From E44-bin89 sp034409565 (GTDB lineage Bacteria > Chloroflexota > Dehalococcoidia > Dehalococcoidales > RBG-16-60-22), in assembly GCA_034409565.1 (NCBI GenBank), contig DAOUMS010000015.1, forward strand, positions 62,001 to 126,000: a DNA stretch of 64,000 nt. The letters are read 5' to 3'. Under the pieces are notes generated by a model, which was given only the letters and a program-made list of their open reading frames with translations, was not told the origin of the DNA and searched no databases. The position numbers and the translations under genes were made by a program. The stretch's first letter is position 1; each line of letters starts with the position of its first letter. This document shows, piece by piece, positions 48,235-57,583 of this stretch.

Positions 48235-50283
48235 TCAGGACATAGCCTGCAGTAACAGCTCCGCGATGTCCATCGCCCTGACCGATTCCTGGGCCTGTTT
48301 GGTCTGTATCCCGTCCTCAAACATCTGCAAACAGTAAGGACAGGCGGTGGCAATTATTTCCGCCCCAGTTGTCAGTGCCTGCTCGGTGCGCATCTCATTG
48401 ATGCGCTCGCCTGCCTTCTGTTCTTCCAACCAGAGATGCCCGCCACCAGCACCGCAACAGAAGCTATATTCCATATTTCGCCCCATCTCCACCAACTTCA
48501 CGCCATTAAGACGATGCAGAACCTGCCGCGGGGCATCGTAGATACCGTTGTAACGTCCCAGGTAGCACGAGTCATGGTAGGTGACCCGGCTAGTCATCCC
48601 CTTGATGCCTCCCAGTTTACCCTCTTTGATAAGGCTGGCAATCATCTCGCTGTGATGGACAACCTCAAAATTGCCGCCAAACTGCGGGTACTCGTGCTTC
48701 AGCGTGTGGTAACAGTGGGGACAGCCGGTGACTATCTTTTTAATGCCATAGTTATGCCACAGTTCGATGTTCTGCTGCGCCTGCATCTGGAATAAATATT
48801 CATTACCCAGACGCCGTGCCGGGTCGCCGCAGCACGTTTCTTCCGTACCCAGAATACCAAAGTTAATCCCGGCCATTTTTAATATTCTGGCGATAGCCTG
48901 AGCCACGCGGGTACTTCTTTCCTCCAGCGCCTCGGTGCAGCCGACCCATAACAGCACGTCAACGTCGCTATCGTCAGCCAGCGTTTTGACCTCAAGCCCT
49001 TCTGCCCAATCAGTGCGGCTCAGGGTCGTTCCCCGCCACGGGTGGCCCCGGGTCTCCAGGCATTTCAGGGCGCCCTCACCGGTCTCGGGAATGGATGCCC
49101 GCTCCATCACCAGACTGCGCCTCATTTCAATGAGTTTGACCATTGGCTCAATGTATACCGGGCAGACCTCTTGGCAGGCGTAGCAGGTAGTGCAGTTCCA
49201 GATTTCATCTTCATTTATCACCTCACCAATCATCCGCCCGTTATCTTCCGTATTTGCCTCTTCTGCCTTCCGTTTCAGCAGCACCGGTGCCCGCTCCAGC
49301 AAATGCCCCTTCAAATCCTGGATTACCTTTTTGGGACTCAGCGGTTTGCCGCTCAAATAGGCGGGACAGCTGTCCTGGCAGCGCCCGCAGCGCGTGCAGG
49401 CATCAAGGTCCAGAAGGTGTTTCCAGGTGAAATTCTGGATGCGGTCGACGCCGAAGGTCTCCGCTTTCTCCATATCAATCGTCGCCAGGGCACCACGCGG
49501 CCCCAGGTTGCGGAAAAAGACGTTAATCGGGGAAATAATGATGTGCCATAACCGGTTCCAGGCCAGCGAGACATAAATTATGGTGCCAATGGCCAGCACG
49601 GCATGAAACCACCAGCTAATCTGGTGCCACAGAAGCAGGGTCGATTGTCCCAGTCCACTCAAGCCCAGAGCGATGAGGTAACCACCGGGCGACCACGGTG
49701 CCCAGTCGGGGTGAGTCTGCAATTCAGTAGCGGCCATACGCAACCCTTCCACCACAAAGCCGCTGACCGCCAGAACGAGAAGCAGCAGCAGGGCCACCAA
49801 GTCCTCCGTCCGGTTGTCCAGTCGGTCCGGCTTCTGCAGGTAGCGCCGGTACAGGGCCATAATGATACCAATGATGAGCAATATGCCAAAAATATCGAGC
49901 AACAGTGAAAGACCAAGATAAACGCCGCCATGCAGAAAGTCATAAAGGTAATGGCTCGCGGCTACCAGCACCGTCCCGATAAACAGGACGAGGCAGCCGG
50001 CAAAAATAAAGAAGTGAATGATTCCCGGATATAGTTCCTTAAAGCGCCGCCCTCTGGTCACACCGAAGAACTTGCCGTGCAGCAGGAGGTGAAATACCTT
50101 GTATTTGAAAAATGCCCGTATCCTTTTTCCCAGAGGATGAAGGCGGTCATCGGGCTGGCCGAGGTACCAGAGCCTGACCCGGCGGTAGAAGGCGTAAATG
50201 AAAATGCCGACCGCCACCGCGGCCAGCACATCGATAATAACGCCTAATGGTATGTTCCAGAATACCTCCCGGGTTGGCTCCAT
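48235..50283 (-). CDS. Membrane iron-sulfur oxidoreductase (NarI/HdrD-like; EtfAB:quinone type)
   Basis: Start at the ATG at 50283, with AGGAG six bases ahead; 682 residues. The N-terminal third has about five hydrophobic helices of NarI-like cytochrome b. Next are two 4Fe-4S motifs, CTRCGRCQDSCP and CTTCYACQEVCP, then two CCG domains (CCGDPARRLGNEYLF and CCGAGGGHLW), as in HdrD/GlpC. Proteins of this layout are proposed to pass EtfAB electrons to menaquinone in syntrophic and other anaerobes. Heme His ligands were not mapped. The thiolase gene lies just downstream, and plsY and a small zinc-finger gene upstream. Confidence 0.87.
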   Translation of the reverse strand: MEPTREVFWNIPLGVIIDVLAAVAVGIFIYAFYRRVRLWYLGQPDDRLHPLGKRIRAFFKYKVFHLLLHGKFFGVTRGRRFKELYPGIIHFFIFAGCLVLFIGTVLVAASHYLYDFLHGGVYLGLSLLLDIFGILLIIGIIMALYRRYLQKPDRLDNRTEDLVALLLLLVLAVSGFVVEGLRMAATELQTHPDWAPWSPGGYLIALGLSGLGQSTLLLWHQISWWFHAVLAIGTIIYVSLAWNRLWHIIISPINVFFRNLGPRGALATIDMEKAETFGVDRIQNFTWKHLLDLDACTRCGRCQDSCPAYLSGKPLSPKKVIQDLKGHLLERAPVLLKRKAEEANTEDNGRMIGEVINEDEIWNCTTCYACQEVCPVYIEPMVKLIEMRRSLVMERASIPETGEGALKCLETRGHPWRGTTLSRTDWAEGLEVKTLADDSDVDVLLWVGCTEALEERSTRVAQAIARILKMAGINFGILGTEETCCGDPARRLGNEYLFQMQAQQNIELWHNYGIKKIVTGCPHCYHTLKHEYPQFGGNFEVVHHSEMIASLIKEGKLGGIKGMTSRVTYHDSCYLGRYNGIYDAPRQVLHRLNGVKLVEMGRNMEYSFCCGAGGGHLWLEEQKAGERINEMRTEQALTTGAEIIATACPYCLQMFEDGIQTKQAQESVRAMDIAELLLQAMS

Positions 50284-50308
50284 AAATACTCCTAAAGTAA
50301 AAAAATAT

Positions 50309-50797
50309 CTATCCGCGCAGACGGGAAACGGCCACGAAAACACCGAGCGCCAGCGATATGATGTCAAAAACTATATGAAAAACACCGAAAGGAAGGCCAA
50401 AGAACAGAAGGACACTGACCAGATAACTGATAATCACGCCTGCTCCGGCTACCGCCGCCAGCCCCCACCCGCGCTTCCGGTTAACTGCCAGGCTGACCAC
50501 CTCACCAATGGCGTAGCCGACGCCGGCACCGAGCAGCAGGTTCAGGTAGAAGAAAGGGATGAAGGAATTCGCCAGCCCCCAGAGCACGCCAGTGACCAGT
50601 GCCATACCCAGGGCAGTACCGACCGCTCGCAGGTAATACAGGCTGGAGACACGGTAAGTTGGCAGTTTATACAGCCGGGCACATTCCGGGCACCGGGCTC
50701 CTACCGGCGTCTGCACCATGCACTTGGGGCATATCGGCTTACCGCATTTACCGCATTTCAGGTTCGTTTCCACTCTGGGATGAGTCGCACACTTCAT
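50309..50797 (-). CDS. B-box zinc-finger membrane protein
   Basis: A 162-residue protein. The N-terminal B-box-like zinc site (CATHPRVETNLKCGKCGKPIC, CMVQTPVGARCPEC in parts) is followed by about four hydrophobic helices (about 60-160). It starts at the A of the plsY stop codon region (overlap of one base) and is followed by the iron-sulfur oxidoreductase. Such proteins are common but without a set role. Confidence 0.8.
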   Translation of the reverse strand: MKCATHPRVETNLKCGKCGKPICPKCMVQTPVGARCPECARLYKLPTYRVSSLYYLRAVGTALGMALVTGVLWGLANSFIPFFYLNLLLGAGVGYAIGEVVSLAVNRKRGWGLAAVAGAGVIISYLVSVLLFFGLPFGVFHIVFDIISLALGVFVAVSRLRG

Positions 50798-51507
50798 CAG
50801 TCAAGCCCGTCACTTAATTCTTCCATATCCTTTGCTTTGAAGGGGAGCCGGTACATCCAGACTTTGCGGTCCATTATATCCCGGTCGAAAAGCAGGCGGT
50901 TCAGCAGCACCCTTTTCTTGCTGATTTTGGTTGCCTCCGCCACCCTTGGCGCCACCAGGCGCTTCAGCACAACTATCAGAAAAAAGGCCAGGAACCCCAG
51001 CGCCGTCGCCGCTGGCTCGTAAATGGCCCCAACGATGGGCAATGAGGTAACACCGGCCAGCACCGGCAGCGGGGAGCTTCGTAGCAGGACAGAGCCAAAG
51101 ACAACGCAGGACAGACAGGCGATTGTCGGCCAGGGCGTTACTTCACGGAGAAAAGGGAGAACAAGGACAATCCCCATGGTGGTACCAATGCCCCGGCCAC
51201 CACCGAATCGGAGAAAAACGGACCAGTTGTGCCCAGCGACCGCCGCCGCACCCACCGCCAGCTGCTGGACCACGCTCAGCCCCAGGCTCTGCGCCGCCCA
51301 GACCATCACCACCCCTTTGCTCAGGTCGAAAAGCCCCACTGGCAAACCTAGTTTCCAGGAAGTCATTCGCCAGAGGTTGCCACCGCCAATCTGACCCGTG
51401 CCGTACTGCCTGATGTCTATGCCACGGGCTAGTTTGGCCGCCAGGTACGCAGCAGGAACTGACCCCAGAAGGTAGGCTGCAACTGTTAAGGCGAACCAGA
51501 TAGCCAT
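50797..51507 (-). CDS. plsY: Glycerol-3-phosphate acyltransferase PlsY
   Basis: Acylates glycerol 3-phosphate from acyl-phosphate in the membrane. Typical motifs are LLGSVPAAYLAAKL (N-terminus), GTGQIGGGNLWR, DLSKGVVMVW and GHNWSVFLRFGGGRGIGTTMG. It has about 236 residues, longer than many PlsY due to a C-terminal tail. The acyl-phosphate donor needs PlsX, whose gene is not in the window. Ends overlap with the B-box gene. Confidence 0.92.
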   Translation of the reverse strand: MAIWFALTVAAYLLGSVPAAYLAAKLARGIDIRQYGTGQIGGGNLWRMTSWKLGLPVGLFDLSKGVVMVWAAQSLGLSVVQQLAVGAAAVAGHNWSVFLRFGGGRGIGTTMGIVLVLPFLREVTPWPTIACLSCVVFGSVLLRSSPLPVLAGVTSLPIVGAIYEPAATALGFLAFFLIVVLKRLVAPRVAEATKISKKRVLLNRLLFDRDIMDRKVWMYRLPFKAKDMEELSDGLD

Positions 51508-51528
51508 AGGCTCTCCTGCCGTAATAAC

Positions 51529-52383
51529 TTACTTTAAATAGGCTAACTTTACCATTTTTGGCTCGGCCTTCGCAATCAGCTTGTTTACCACCGTCACGGG
51601 TACTTCCACCCCACCCATCAGAGTCTCCCGACTCTCATCCAGGCCGTGATAATCACTGCCGCCGGTAACAATCAGCCCGTGGTTTTTCGCCAGGGCAATG
51701 AGGGTGCCAATATCCTCGCTGGTATAGCCGTTATAATAGGCTTCAAGGCCTGCCAGCCCGGCGGTTTTCAGTTCCACAATCAGCGCCTCCGGTTCCGGGA
51801 CGGTAAACGGGTGCGCCATCACGGCCACGCCACGACTGCGGACAATCAGCTTTACCGCCTCCGCCGGAGTCATCTTCTCCCGCTCTACATAGGCCGGGCC
51901 ATCGCGCGCAATATATTTATCAAAGGCTTCCTTTATGGCACTGATATATCCTTCCTCTAGCATAGCCCGCGCGATATGGGGACGGCCAACGGAACCGCTG
52001 CCGGCGATTTCCCGGACACGCTCCCAGCTTATGTGGATGCCGAGGTCAGCAAGCTTGGCCACCATGCCCTGCGCCCGCCCTTCCCGCGAGTTGCGAAACC
52101 GCTCCAAAACAGCGGTAAACTCCTCGCTGGCGTAATCAATGAAATAGCCGAGGATATGGACTTCACCCGTGGGAACGTCTGTGCTGACTTCCACGGCGGG
52201 GATAAACTGAAGCTGGTTTAGCTTCCGCGCTTCCTCAAGGGCCGGCGCTATCCCGTCAATAGAATCGTGGTCGGCCAGGGCAATGGCCTCCAGGTCGAGC
52301 CCCGCCGCCTTGCGGACAATTTCCTGTGGACTATACCTTCCGTCCGAGGCAGTGGAATGAATGTGCAAGTCAACCTTGCTCAC
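51529..52383 (-). CDS. PHP-domain phosphoesterase
   Basis: A 284-residue PHP metal-dependent hydrolase of the YciV/RNase AM kind. The metal motifs DLHIHSTASDGRYS (near 4), ALADHDSIDG, HILGYFID and GSDYHG are visible. Family members hydrolyse nucleotides (3',5'-bisphosphate) or RNA. It overlaps ymdB by four bases and follows it, in a cluster with RNase Y. Confidence 0.9.
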   Translation of the reverse strand: MSKVDLHIHSTASDGRYSPQEIVRKAAGLDLEAIALADHDSIDGIAPALEEARKLNQLQFIPAVEVSTDVPTGEVHILGYFIDYASEEFTAVLERFRNSREGRAQGMVAKLADLGIHISWERVREIAGSGSVGRPHIARAMLEEGYISAIKEAFDKYIARDGPAYVEREKMTPAEAVKLIVRSRGVAVMAHPFTVPEPEALIVELKTAGLAGLEAYYNGYTSEDIGTLIALAKNHGLIVTGGSDYHGLDESRETLMGGVEVPVTVVNKLIAKAEPKMVKLAYLK

Positions 52384-53153
52384 GGCCTCTCCAGCTGCCG
52401 ACAGATGCGTTCAATAGTGACTGCCCGGCCACTGTCCTCGTCCACGTCAACCAGAACGGAGTTGAAAACCGGTTTCCCCTTTCCCACCGAAAGATGATGG
52501 GGCATCCCGGTGAGAAAACGCTTAATAACCGAGTCCACGTCATCACCGATAATGGAATCGGTCGGCCCGGTCATGCCGATGTCAGTTACGTAAGCGGTGC
52601 CCTGGGGCAGTATTTGCGCATCAATGGTACCGACATGGGTGTGGGTACCCAGAACGGCACTCACCCTGCCGTCCAGATACCTTCCCATGGCCATTTTCTC
52701 CGAGGTTGCCTCAGCATGAAAATCAACGATGACCACCGGCGGCCTGTCTTTCACCTCATCAAGCAGTGCGTCCATCGCCCGGAAGGGACAATCAATGTCA
52801 TTCATAAATGTCCGCCCCATCAGGTTGACCACCATCACCTGGCCGGTGATGAGGTAGCCCCTCCCCGGTACCCCCGGTGGATAGTTCAGCGGGCGCAGAA
52901 TGGGCATTTCGCTGTCCAGATTGGGGATGATATCCTTCTGCGCCCAGATATGATTCCCTGAGGTGAGTACATGAACTCCAGCCTCAATAAACTCCCGGGC
53001 TATGTCTGTGGTCAGCCCGAAACCACCGGCAGCATTTTCGGCATTGGCGATGACTAAATCCAGCCGGTACTCGCGACGCAACTGTGGCAGGACCTCGTAC
53101 ACTGCCTGTCTGCCAGGCTGGCCGACAACATCACCGATTACCAGTACAAACAT
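52380..53153 (-). CDS. ymdB: YmdB-family metallophosphoesterase
   Basis: A 257-residue member of the YmdB family, phosphodiesterases that act on cyclic nucleotides in Bacillus. Metal-binding motifs IGDVVGQPGR, ANAENAAGG, TSGNHIWAQ, VDFHAEATSEK and GTHTHVGT are present. It follows rny by nine bases, an order seen in many Gram-positives. Confidence 0.93.
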   Translation of the reverse strand: MFVLVIGDVVGQPGRQAVYEVLPQLRREYRLDLVIANAENAAGGFGLTTDIAREFIEAGVHVLTSGNHIWAQKDIIPNLDSEMPILRPLNYPPGVPGRGYLITGQVMVVNLMGRTFMNDIDCPFRAMDALLDEVKDRPPVVIVDFHAEATSEKMAMGRYLDGRVSAVLGTHTHVGTIDAQILPQGTAYVTDIGMTGPTDSIIGDDVDSVIKRFLTGMPHHLSVGKGKPVFNSVLVDVDEDSGRAVTIERICRQLERP

Positions 53154-53162
53154 CTATACCCT

Positions 53163-54707
53163 CTACTTTGCATAGTCAACGGCCCTGGTCTCTCTCAGCA
53201 CGGTGACCTTTATCTGTCCCGGATAGTCCAGACCCTCTTCTATCTTCTTCACGATGTCCCGGGCAACCCGCATGGCACCCAGGTCATCAATTTCCTCGGG
53301 CTTGACCAGGATACGGATTTCCCGTCCGGCCTGGATGGCGTAGGACTTCTCCACACCCTTGAAGCCGTTGGCGATGTCCTCCAGCGCTTTCATTCGTTTC
53401 AGGTAGTTCTCCAGCGACTCGCGCCGGGCGCCCGGCCGGGCGCTGCTTATGGCATCCGCCGCCGAGATAATGAAACCCCACACGCCGACGCTCCCCGTCT
53501 CCAGGTGGTGCTCGGCAATGCCCTGCACCACCTCCGGTGATTTGTCCCACTGCTTCACCAGGTCGGCACCAATCTGGGCGTGGGTGCCCTCCACCTCACG
53601 GTCAACCGCCTTGCCGAGGTCGTGAAGGAGTCCCGCCCTTTTGGCGATGCCTAAGTCCGCCCCCAGTTCGGAGGCAATCATCCCGGCGATATGGGCCGTC
53701 TCAATGCTGTGTGTCAGGCTGTTCTGCCCATAGCTGGTGCGGTATTTCAGTCGACCCAGCAACCGGATAATCTCCGGTCGCAGCCCGTGCACGCCAACCT
53801 GATAGGCAGCCTGCTCCCCGGCACTATTGATATCTGCCTCCACCTCTTCTTTCGCTTTGGCAACCACCTCTTCAATACGTGCCGGATGGATGCGACCATC
53901 AAGAATTAGTTTATGCAGCGCGTTACGGGCGATTTCCCGCCGCACCGGGTCGAAACTGGAAAGGGTAACCGCTTCAGGCGTATCGTCAATTATCAGGTCC
54001 ACACCGGTGGCCTGCTCCAGCGCCCGGATATTACGTCCTTCCCGGCCGATGAGCCTCCCCTTCATTTCATCACTGGGCAGCGGCACCACGGACACCGTAG
54101 ACTCGGTGACAATCTCCGAAGCACTGCGCTGAATCGCCTGCGACAGTATCTCCTGGGCCTTCTCATCGGCCTCTTCTTTCAGCTTGGCTTCCCACTCACG
54201 AAGTCGCCTTGACGTTTCCTGCGCCATCTCCACCTGCATGGCATCAATCAGCTGCTGACGCGCTTCCGCGCTCGACATACCCGATATCAGCTCAAGCTGC
54301 TTCAACTGCCTGTCTCTCACCTCACCAAGCTGACCGCGAATGGACTCAACTTCCTTTTCCTTACCAGCCAGACTGCGCTCACGCTGCTCGACACTTTCCA
54401 GCTTCCGGTCCAGGTTTTCTATCTTCTGGCTCAGACGGTTTTCCTGGCGCTGCAGTTCGGAACGCCGCTCACGGTACTCAGCATCGACGGTTGATTTGGT
54501 CTTTCTCGCTTCCTCCTGAGCATTATTCAGCACCACTCTCGCCTCATCCCTGGCTTCAGCAAGCATTTTGGCCGCTTTGCGTTCGGCAATGCGCATCTGC
54601 CGGTTGAACATCACCCGGCGGAAAACAAAAAACGCCATACCGCCAAAGACAACGCCAATGATAAAGGCAAAGAATATTGCCAGAATTACAACAATATCTA
54701 TTTCCAT
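53163..54707 (-). CDS. rny: Ribonuclease Y
   Basis: Membrane-tethered endoribonuclease that starts mRNA decay. Of 514 residues, one N-terminal helix (IVVILAIFFAFIIGVVFGG) is followed by a coiled coil (about 35-190), the KH domain with GRLIGREGRNIRALEQATG (near 215) and the HD domain with AGLLHDLGKAVDREVEGTHAQIG (near 350). Length is normal. It leads rny-ymdB-PHP and is preceded by recX at 54.8 kb. Confidence 0.96.
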   Translation of the reverse strand: MEIDIVVILAIFFAFIIGVVFGGMAFFVFRRVMFNRQMRIAERKAAKMLAEARDEARVVLNNAQEEARKTKSTVDAEYRERRSELQRQENRLSQKIENLDRKLESVEQRERSLAGKEKEVESIRGQLGEVRDRQLKQLELISGMSSAEARQQLIDAMQVEMAQETSRRLREWEAKLKEEADEKAQEILSQAIQRSASEIVTESTVSVVPLPSDEMKGRLIGREGRNIRALEQATGVDLIIDDTPEAVTLSSFDPVRREIARNALHKLILDGRIHPARIEEVVAKAKEEVEADINSAGEQAAYQVGVHGLRPEIIRLLGRLKYRTSYGQNSLTHSIETAHIAGMIASELGADLGIAKRAGLLHDLGKAVDREVEGTHAQIGADLVKQWDKSPEVVQGIAEHHLETGSVGVWGFIISAADAISSARPGARRESLENYLKRMKALEDIANGFKGVEKSYAIQAGREIRILVKPEEIDDLGAMRVARDIVKKIEEGLDYPGQIKVTVLRETRAVDYAK

Positions 54708-54774
54708 TGTGTCACCTCCCTTTTCTTTATTCTATATTCTTTTTATCGGGGGCAGCTTAAGACAGCTACATCAG

Positions 54775-55410
54775 CTATCCCGGGCTGCTCCCTCGTTCCT
54801 GCCATACCTTCTCCAGAGTATGGACAATAACTTCATAATTAAAACCCCGGCGTCGCAGATAGTCCCCCAGCCGGCGCCGAAAGTCTTGATATTCGGCTGG
54901 CGCCCCGCGGCGTGTCTTCTGCAGTGCTGCCCGATAGGCACTTTCCTCGTCATCCATACCAGCCACCACCTGCTCGGCAACGTCGTCCATTACCCCCATT
55001 CGTTTTAGCTCCCACCTGGTCAGCCACTGGCTGCGCGGAGAGAACGACTCCCGGTTCTCCTTCCAGAATTGAGCAAAAGCCTGGTCATCCAGCAGGTTCT
55101 GTTCCTGCAGGCGGGCAACAACCGCATCTATGGTTTCTCCATCAAAGCCACGGCGCTGCATCCGCTCCCTGATTTCAGATTCACTGCGGGGACGGTAGCC
55201 GAGGTACCGGTAAGCCGCCGCCAGACAGCGCTGCAACCGGTCGCTGCCGGTCAGCGCTTCAATCTGGTCATCGGAAAGCTCCTGGCCCACCTGCAGGTCT
55301 TCTGTCGCCGCGACCTCAGCCCCGAGGCTGAAAGCAAACCTTCCGTCCAGATAAATATTTATCCTTTTCTCTCTTCCCCTCCCCGTGCGGAGGTCGGTAA
55401 TCCTGCTCAC
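54775..55410 (-). CDS. recX: RecX regulatory protein
   Basis: Small helical inhibitor of RecA filaments. The 211-residue protein has three-helix repeats with RLQRCLAAAYRYLGYRPRSE and QEQNLLDDQAFAQFWKENR, and ends in LRRRGFNYEVIVHTLEKVW. It follows recA, from which it is separated by an intrinsic terminator, so expression may depend on read-through. Confidence 0.9.
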   Translation of the reverse strand: MSRITDLRTGRGREKRINIYLDGRFAFSLGAEVAATEDLQVGQELSDDQIEALTGSDRLQRCLAAAYRYLGYRPRSESEIRERMQRRGFDGETIDAVVARLQEQNLLDDQAFAQFWKENRESFSPRSQWLTRWELKRMGVMDDVAEQVVAGMDDEESAYRAALQKTRRGAPAEYQDFRRRLGDYLRRRGFNYEVIVHTLEKVWQERGSSPG

Positions 55411-55426
55411 CTTACTTTGTCCCCTT

Positions 55427-55462
55427 AAAAACGCAAGGCTGAAGCCTATGCCTCAGCCTTGC
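55427..55462 (-). terminator. Intrinsic terminator between recA and recX
   Basis: Minus-strand hairpin from arms 55453-55462 and 55433-55442 (10 perfect pairs), followed by a T run read from 55431 down to 55427. It is placed downstream of recA and just before recX. Confidence 0.85.
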
Positions 55463-55503
55463 ACTCTTTACGCTATTCGGTTTTCAGTTATGACAAAATG
55501 CCC

Positions 55504-56517
55504 TCATTCATTGGGCACGGCAAAATGAGTGGTATTGGCTGAGGCCCTTATTCTCTTTTCCATTTCCTGGGCAAGCTCGGGGTTCTGCACCAGAAATTGC
55601 TTGGCCGCTTCCCTGCCCTGCCCGAGGCGGACATCGCCGTAAGAGAGAAAGGCACCAGCCTTACTAACCAGCTCCATTTCCAGACCCAGGTCAATAAGAT
55701 TGCCCTCTTTGCTTATACCGTGGTCAAACATGATGTCAAAATCAGCATTACGAAAAGGCGGGGCAACCTTGTTCTTGACAACCTTGGCCCTGACGTGGTT
55801 TCCTATGGCTTCATTTCCCTGCTTGATGGTTTCAACGCGTCTGAGGTCAATCCGCACCGAGCTGTAAAACTTGAGTGCCCGGCCGCCCGGCGTTACCTCA
55901 GGATTGCCAAAGATAATGCCGACCTTTTCCCTGAGCTGGTTGATGAAAATGACCGCTGTCCCGGAACGGCCAATGGCCGCCGCCAGCTTGCGCAGGGCCT
56001 GTGACATCAGACGCGCCTGCAGACCCACCTGCGGCTCCCCCATATCCCCTTCAATCTCGGCCCGGGGCACCAGCGCCGCCACGCTGTCAATCACGATGGC
56101 GTCAATGGCACTGCTCCTTACCAGCGCCTCACAGATTTCCAGCGCCTGCTCCCCGGTATCCGGCTGGGAGATAAGCAGTTCCTCAACATTAACACCGCAA
56201 TTTGCCGCATAGGACGGGTCTAACGCATGTTCAGCATCGATATAGGCAGCCGTACCACCGCGTTTCTGTGATTCCGCAATGATATGCTGAGCCAAGGTAG
56301 TCTTCCCGGACGCCTCCGGACCAAATATTTCCGTGATGCGACCTCTGGGAATACCGCCAATACCTAAAGCCAGGTCCAGAGCCAGCGAGCCGCTGGGTAT
56401 AGCCTCCACGGAAGATACTCCCGCGGACTCCCCCAGCTTCATAATGGAGCCTTTGCCAAACCTTTTCTCAATCTGGCCAATCGCCAGCTCCAGTGCCTTC
56501 TCTCTCTCGGTAATCAT
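55504..56517 (-). CDS. recA: Recombinase RecA
   Basis: Forms filaments on single-stranded DNA for recombination and repair. The start at 56517 (MITEREK) gives 337 residues, the usual length; a longer frame adds an unrelated hydrophobic end. Walker A is GPEASGKTTLAQ (near 66) and Walker B VIDSVAALVPRAEIEG; the L2 loop with FINQLREKVG is present. No LexA box was identified. The predicted promoter lies so close that the message may start only about six bases upstream of the ATG. Confidence 0.97.
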   Translation of the reverse strand: MITEREKALELAIGQIEKRFGKGSIMKLGESAGVSSVEAIPSGSLALDLALGIGGIPRGRITEIFGPEASGKTTLAQHIIAESQKRGGTAAYIDAEHALDPSYAANCGVNVEELLISQPDTGEQALEICEALVRSSAIDAIVIDSVAALVPRAEIEGDMGEPQVGLQARLMSQALRKLAAAIGRSGTAVIFINQLREKVGIIFGNPEVTPGGRALKFYSSVRIDLRRVETIKQGNEAIGNHVRAKVVKNKVAPPFRNADFDIMFDHGISKEGNLIDLGLEMELVSKAGAFLSYGDVRLGQGREAAKQFLVQNPELAQEMEKRIRASANTTHFAVPNE

Positions 56518-56529
56518 CTGCCTTTTTAC

Positions 56530-56558
56530 ATAATAGCAGACAATGTTAAGCAAAACAA
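56530..56558 (-). promoter_or_regulatory. Promoter for recA
   Basis: Minus-strand TTGTTT (56553-56558) and TATTAT (56530-56535), spacer 17. The predicted start near 56523 is about six bases before the ATG. Confidence 0.5.
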
Positions 56559-56645
56559 GGGAAAAACGCATTATTTGGTACTAGGCATAGCCCGGTAAAT
56601 TTAAATAAAAAACCGGCCCGCTTTCTGCCCGGTACGATAAAAGCA

Positions 56646-56674
56646 TTGCATAAATAATCACGCAAGGCTATAAT
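56646..56674 (+). promoter_or_regulatory. Promoter for the ferredoxin-like gene
   Basis: TTGCAT (56646-56651) and TATAAT (56669-56674), spacer 17. AAGGAGG (56702-56708) precedes the ATG at 56714. Confidence 0.7.
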
Positions 56675-56713
56675 GACAGTTAACCTCGTGAAATATTACT
56701 CAAGGAGGAAGAA

Positions 56714-57559
56714 ATGTGCGAATTCTGCCACAAGCACGGAGAAGGCAAGAAATGGTACCTGCAGGCCAAGAATTACTCGGAAGACTTATTGAGTGACCTG
56801 AAACGCCGCAAATTTATTGCCGATTTCTTCTCCCACCCTGAAGAACTTACCGAAAAAGTAGGGGGACTCGAAAAGCTCAGCCGGGCACCGGCTTTTGTGA
56901 GAGGAGTGCTGACACCTTATATCTCTGGCCGGCAGAAAAAAGTGCACTTCGGCCAGGTCCTGCCCATCGAAGACGTGGCACATATCTTCGATTTCGTCAC
57001 CGAGATTGTACGCCTGAACTGTATCTGCCGCCAGCAGACCACCGGCACGGAGCAGCGTTATTGCTACGGGATAAGCCTGGCGCCACAAGGCGGGGAGATG
57101 TTTAAGATAGTTAAGGAAATTGACGCCAGCTACCTGACGGGGCCGAATACATCCGGCCTGGAAAAGCTGACCAAAGAAGAGGCCCTGGACAGCTTTCGCC
57201 AGCACGAGAAAGAAGGCCTCTGCCACAGCGTCTGGACCTTTATGGCGCCATTCATTGGCGGTATCTGCAACTGCGACCGTTCCGACTGCTACGCCATGCG
57301 TGCCACGGTGACGTACGGCGTCCCGGTAATGTTCCGCGCGGAGTATGTAGCGGAGGTCAATCCTGAGCTGTGTAACGGCTGCCGCCAGTGCATGCGCGTC
57401 TGCCAGTTCGGCGCCATAGGCTACAGTGCCGCCAATAAGAAAGTAGTCATTGACCCCAGGCGCTGCTACGGCTGCGGCACCTGCCGTGCCAGCTGCACCA
57501 AAGATGCCATCACGCTGCACGACCGCGCCAGCGTACCCGTAGCCGCCAATATATGGTAG
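56714..57559 (+). CDS. Cysteine-rich 4Fe-4S protein of unknown role
   Basis: A 281-residue protein with a C-terminal two-cluster ferredoxin (CNGCRQCMRVC and CYGCGTCRASC, about 215-265). The N-terminal 200 residues hold more Cys (CEFCHKHGEG at the start, NCICRQQTTG near 102, CNCDRSDC near 187), likely more metal or cluster sites. The strong promoter and ribosome site suggest high expression. I do not recognise a defined enzyme; it probably passes electrons or reduces a small substrate. Confidence 0.8.
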   Translation: MCEFCHKHGEGKKWYLQAKNYSEDLLSDLKRRKFIADFFSHPEELTEKVGGLEKLSRAPAFVRGVLTPYISGRQKKVHFGQVLPIEDVAHIFDFVTEIVRLNCICRQQTTGTEQRYCYGISLAPQGGEMFKIVKEIDASYLTGPNTSGLEKLTKEEALDSFRQHEKEGLCHSVWTFMAPFIGGICNCDRSDCYAMRATVTYGVPVMFRAEYVAEVNPELCNGCRQCMRVCQFGAIGYSAANKKVVIDPRRCYGCGTCRASCTKDAITLHDRASVPVAANIW

Positions 57560-57583
57560 CTGTATTGACTGAGGCAGGCTCTC

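Noticed and set aside
56595..56640. CCGG stem followed by TTTTTT on the minus strand, upstream of recA
   Set aside because: The stem has only about five pairs and no sensible upstream gene to end; not called as a terminator.
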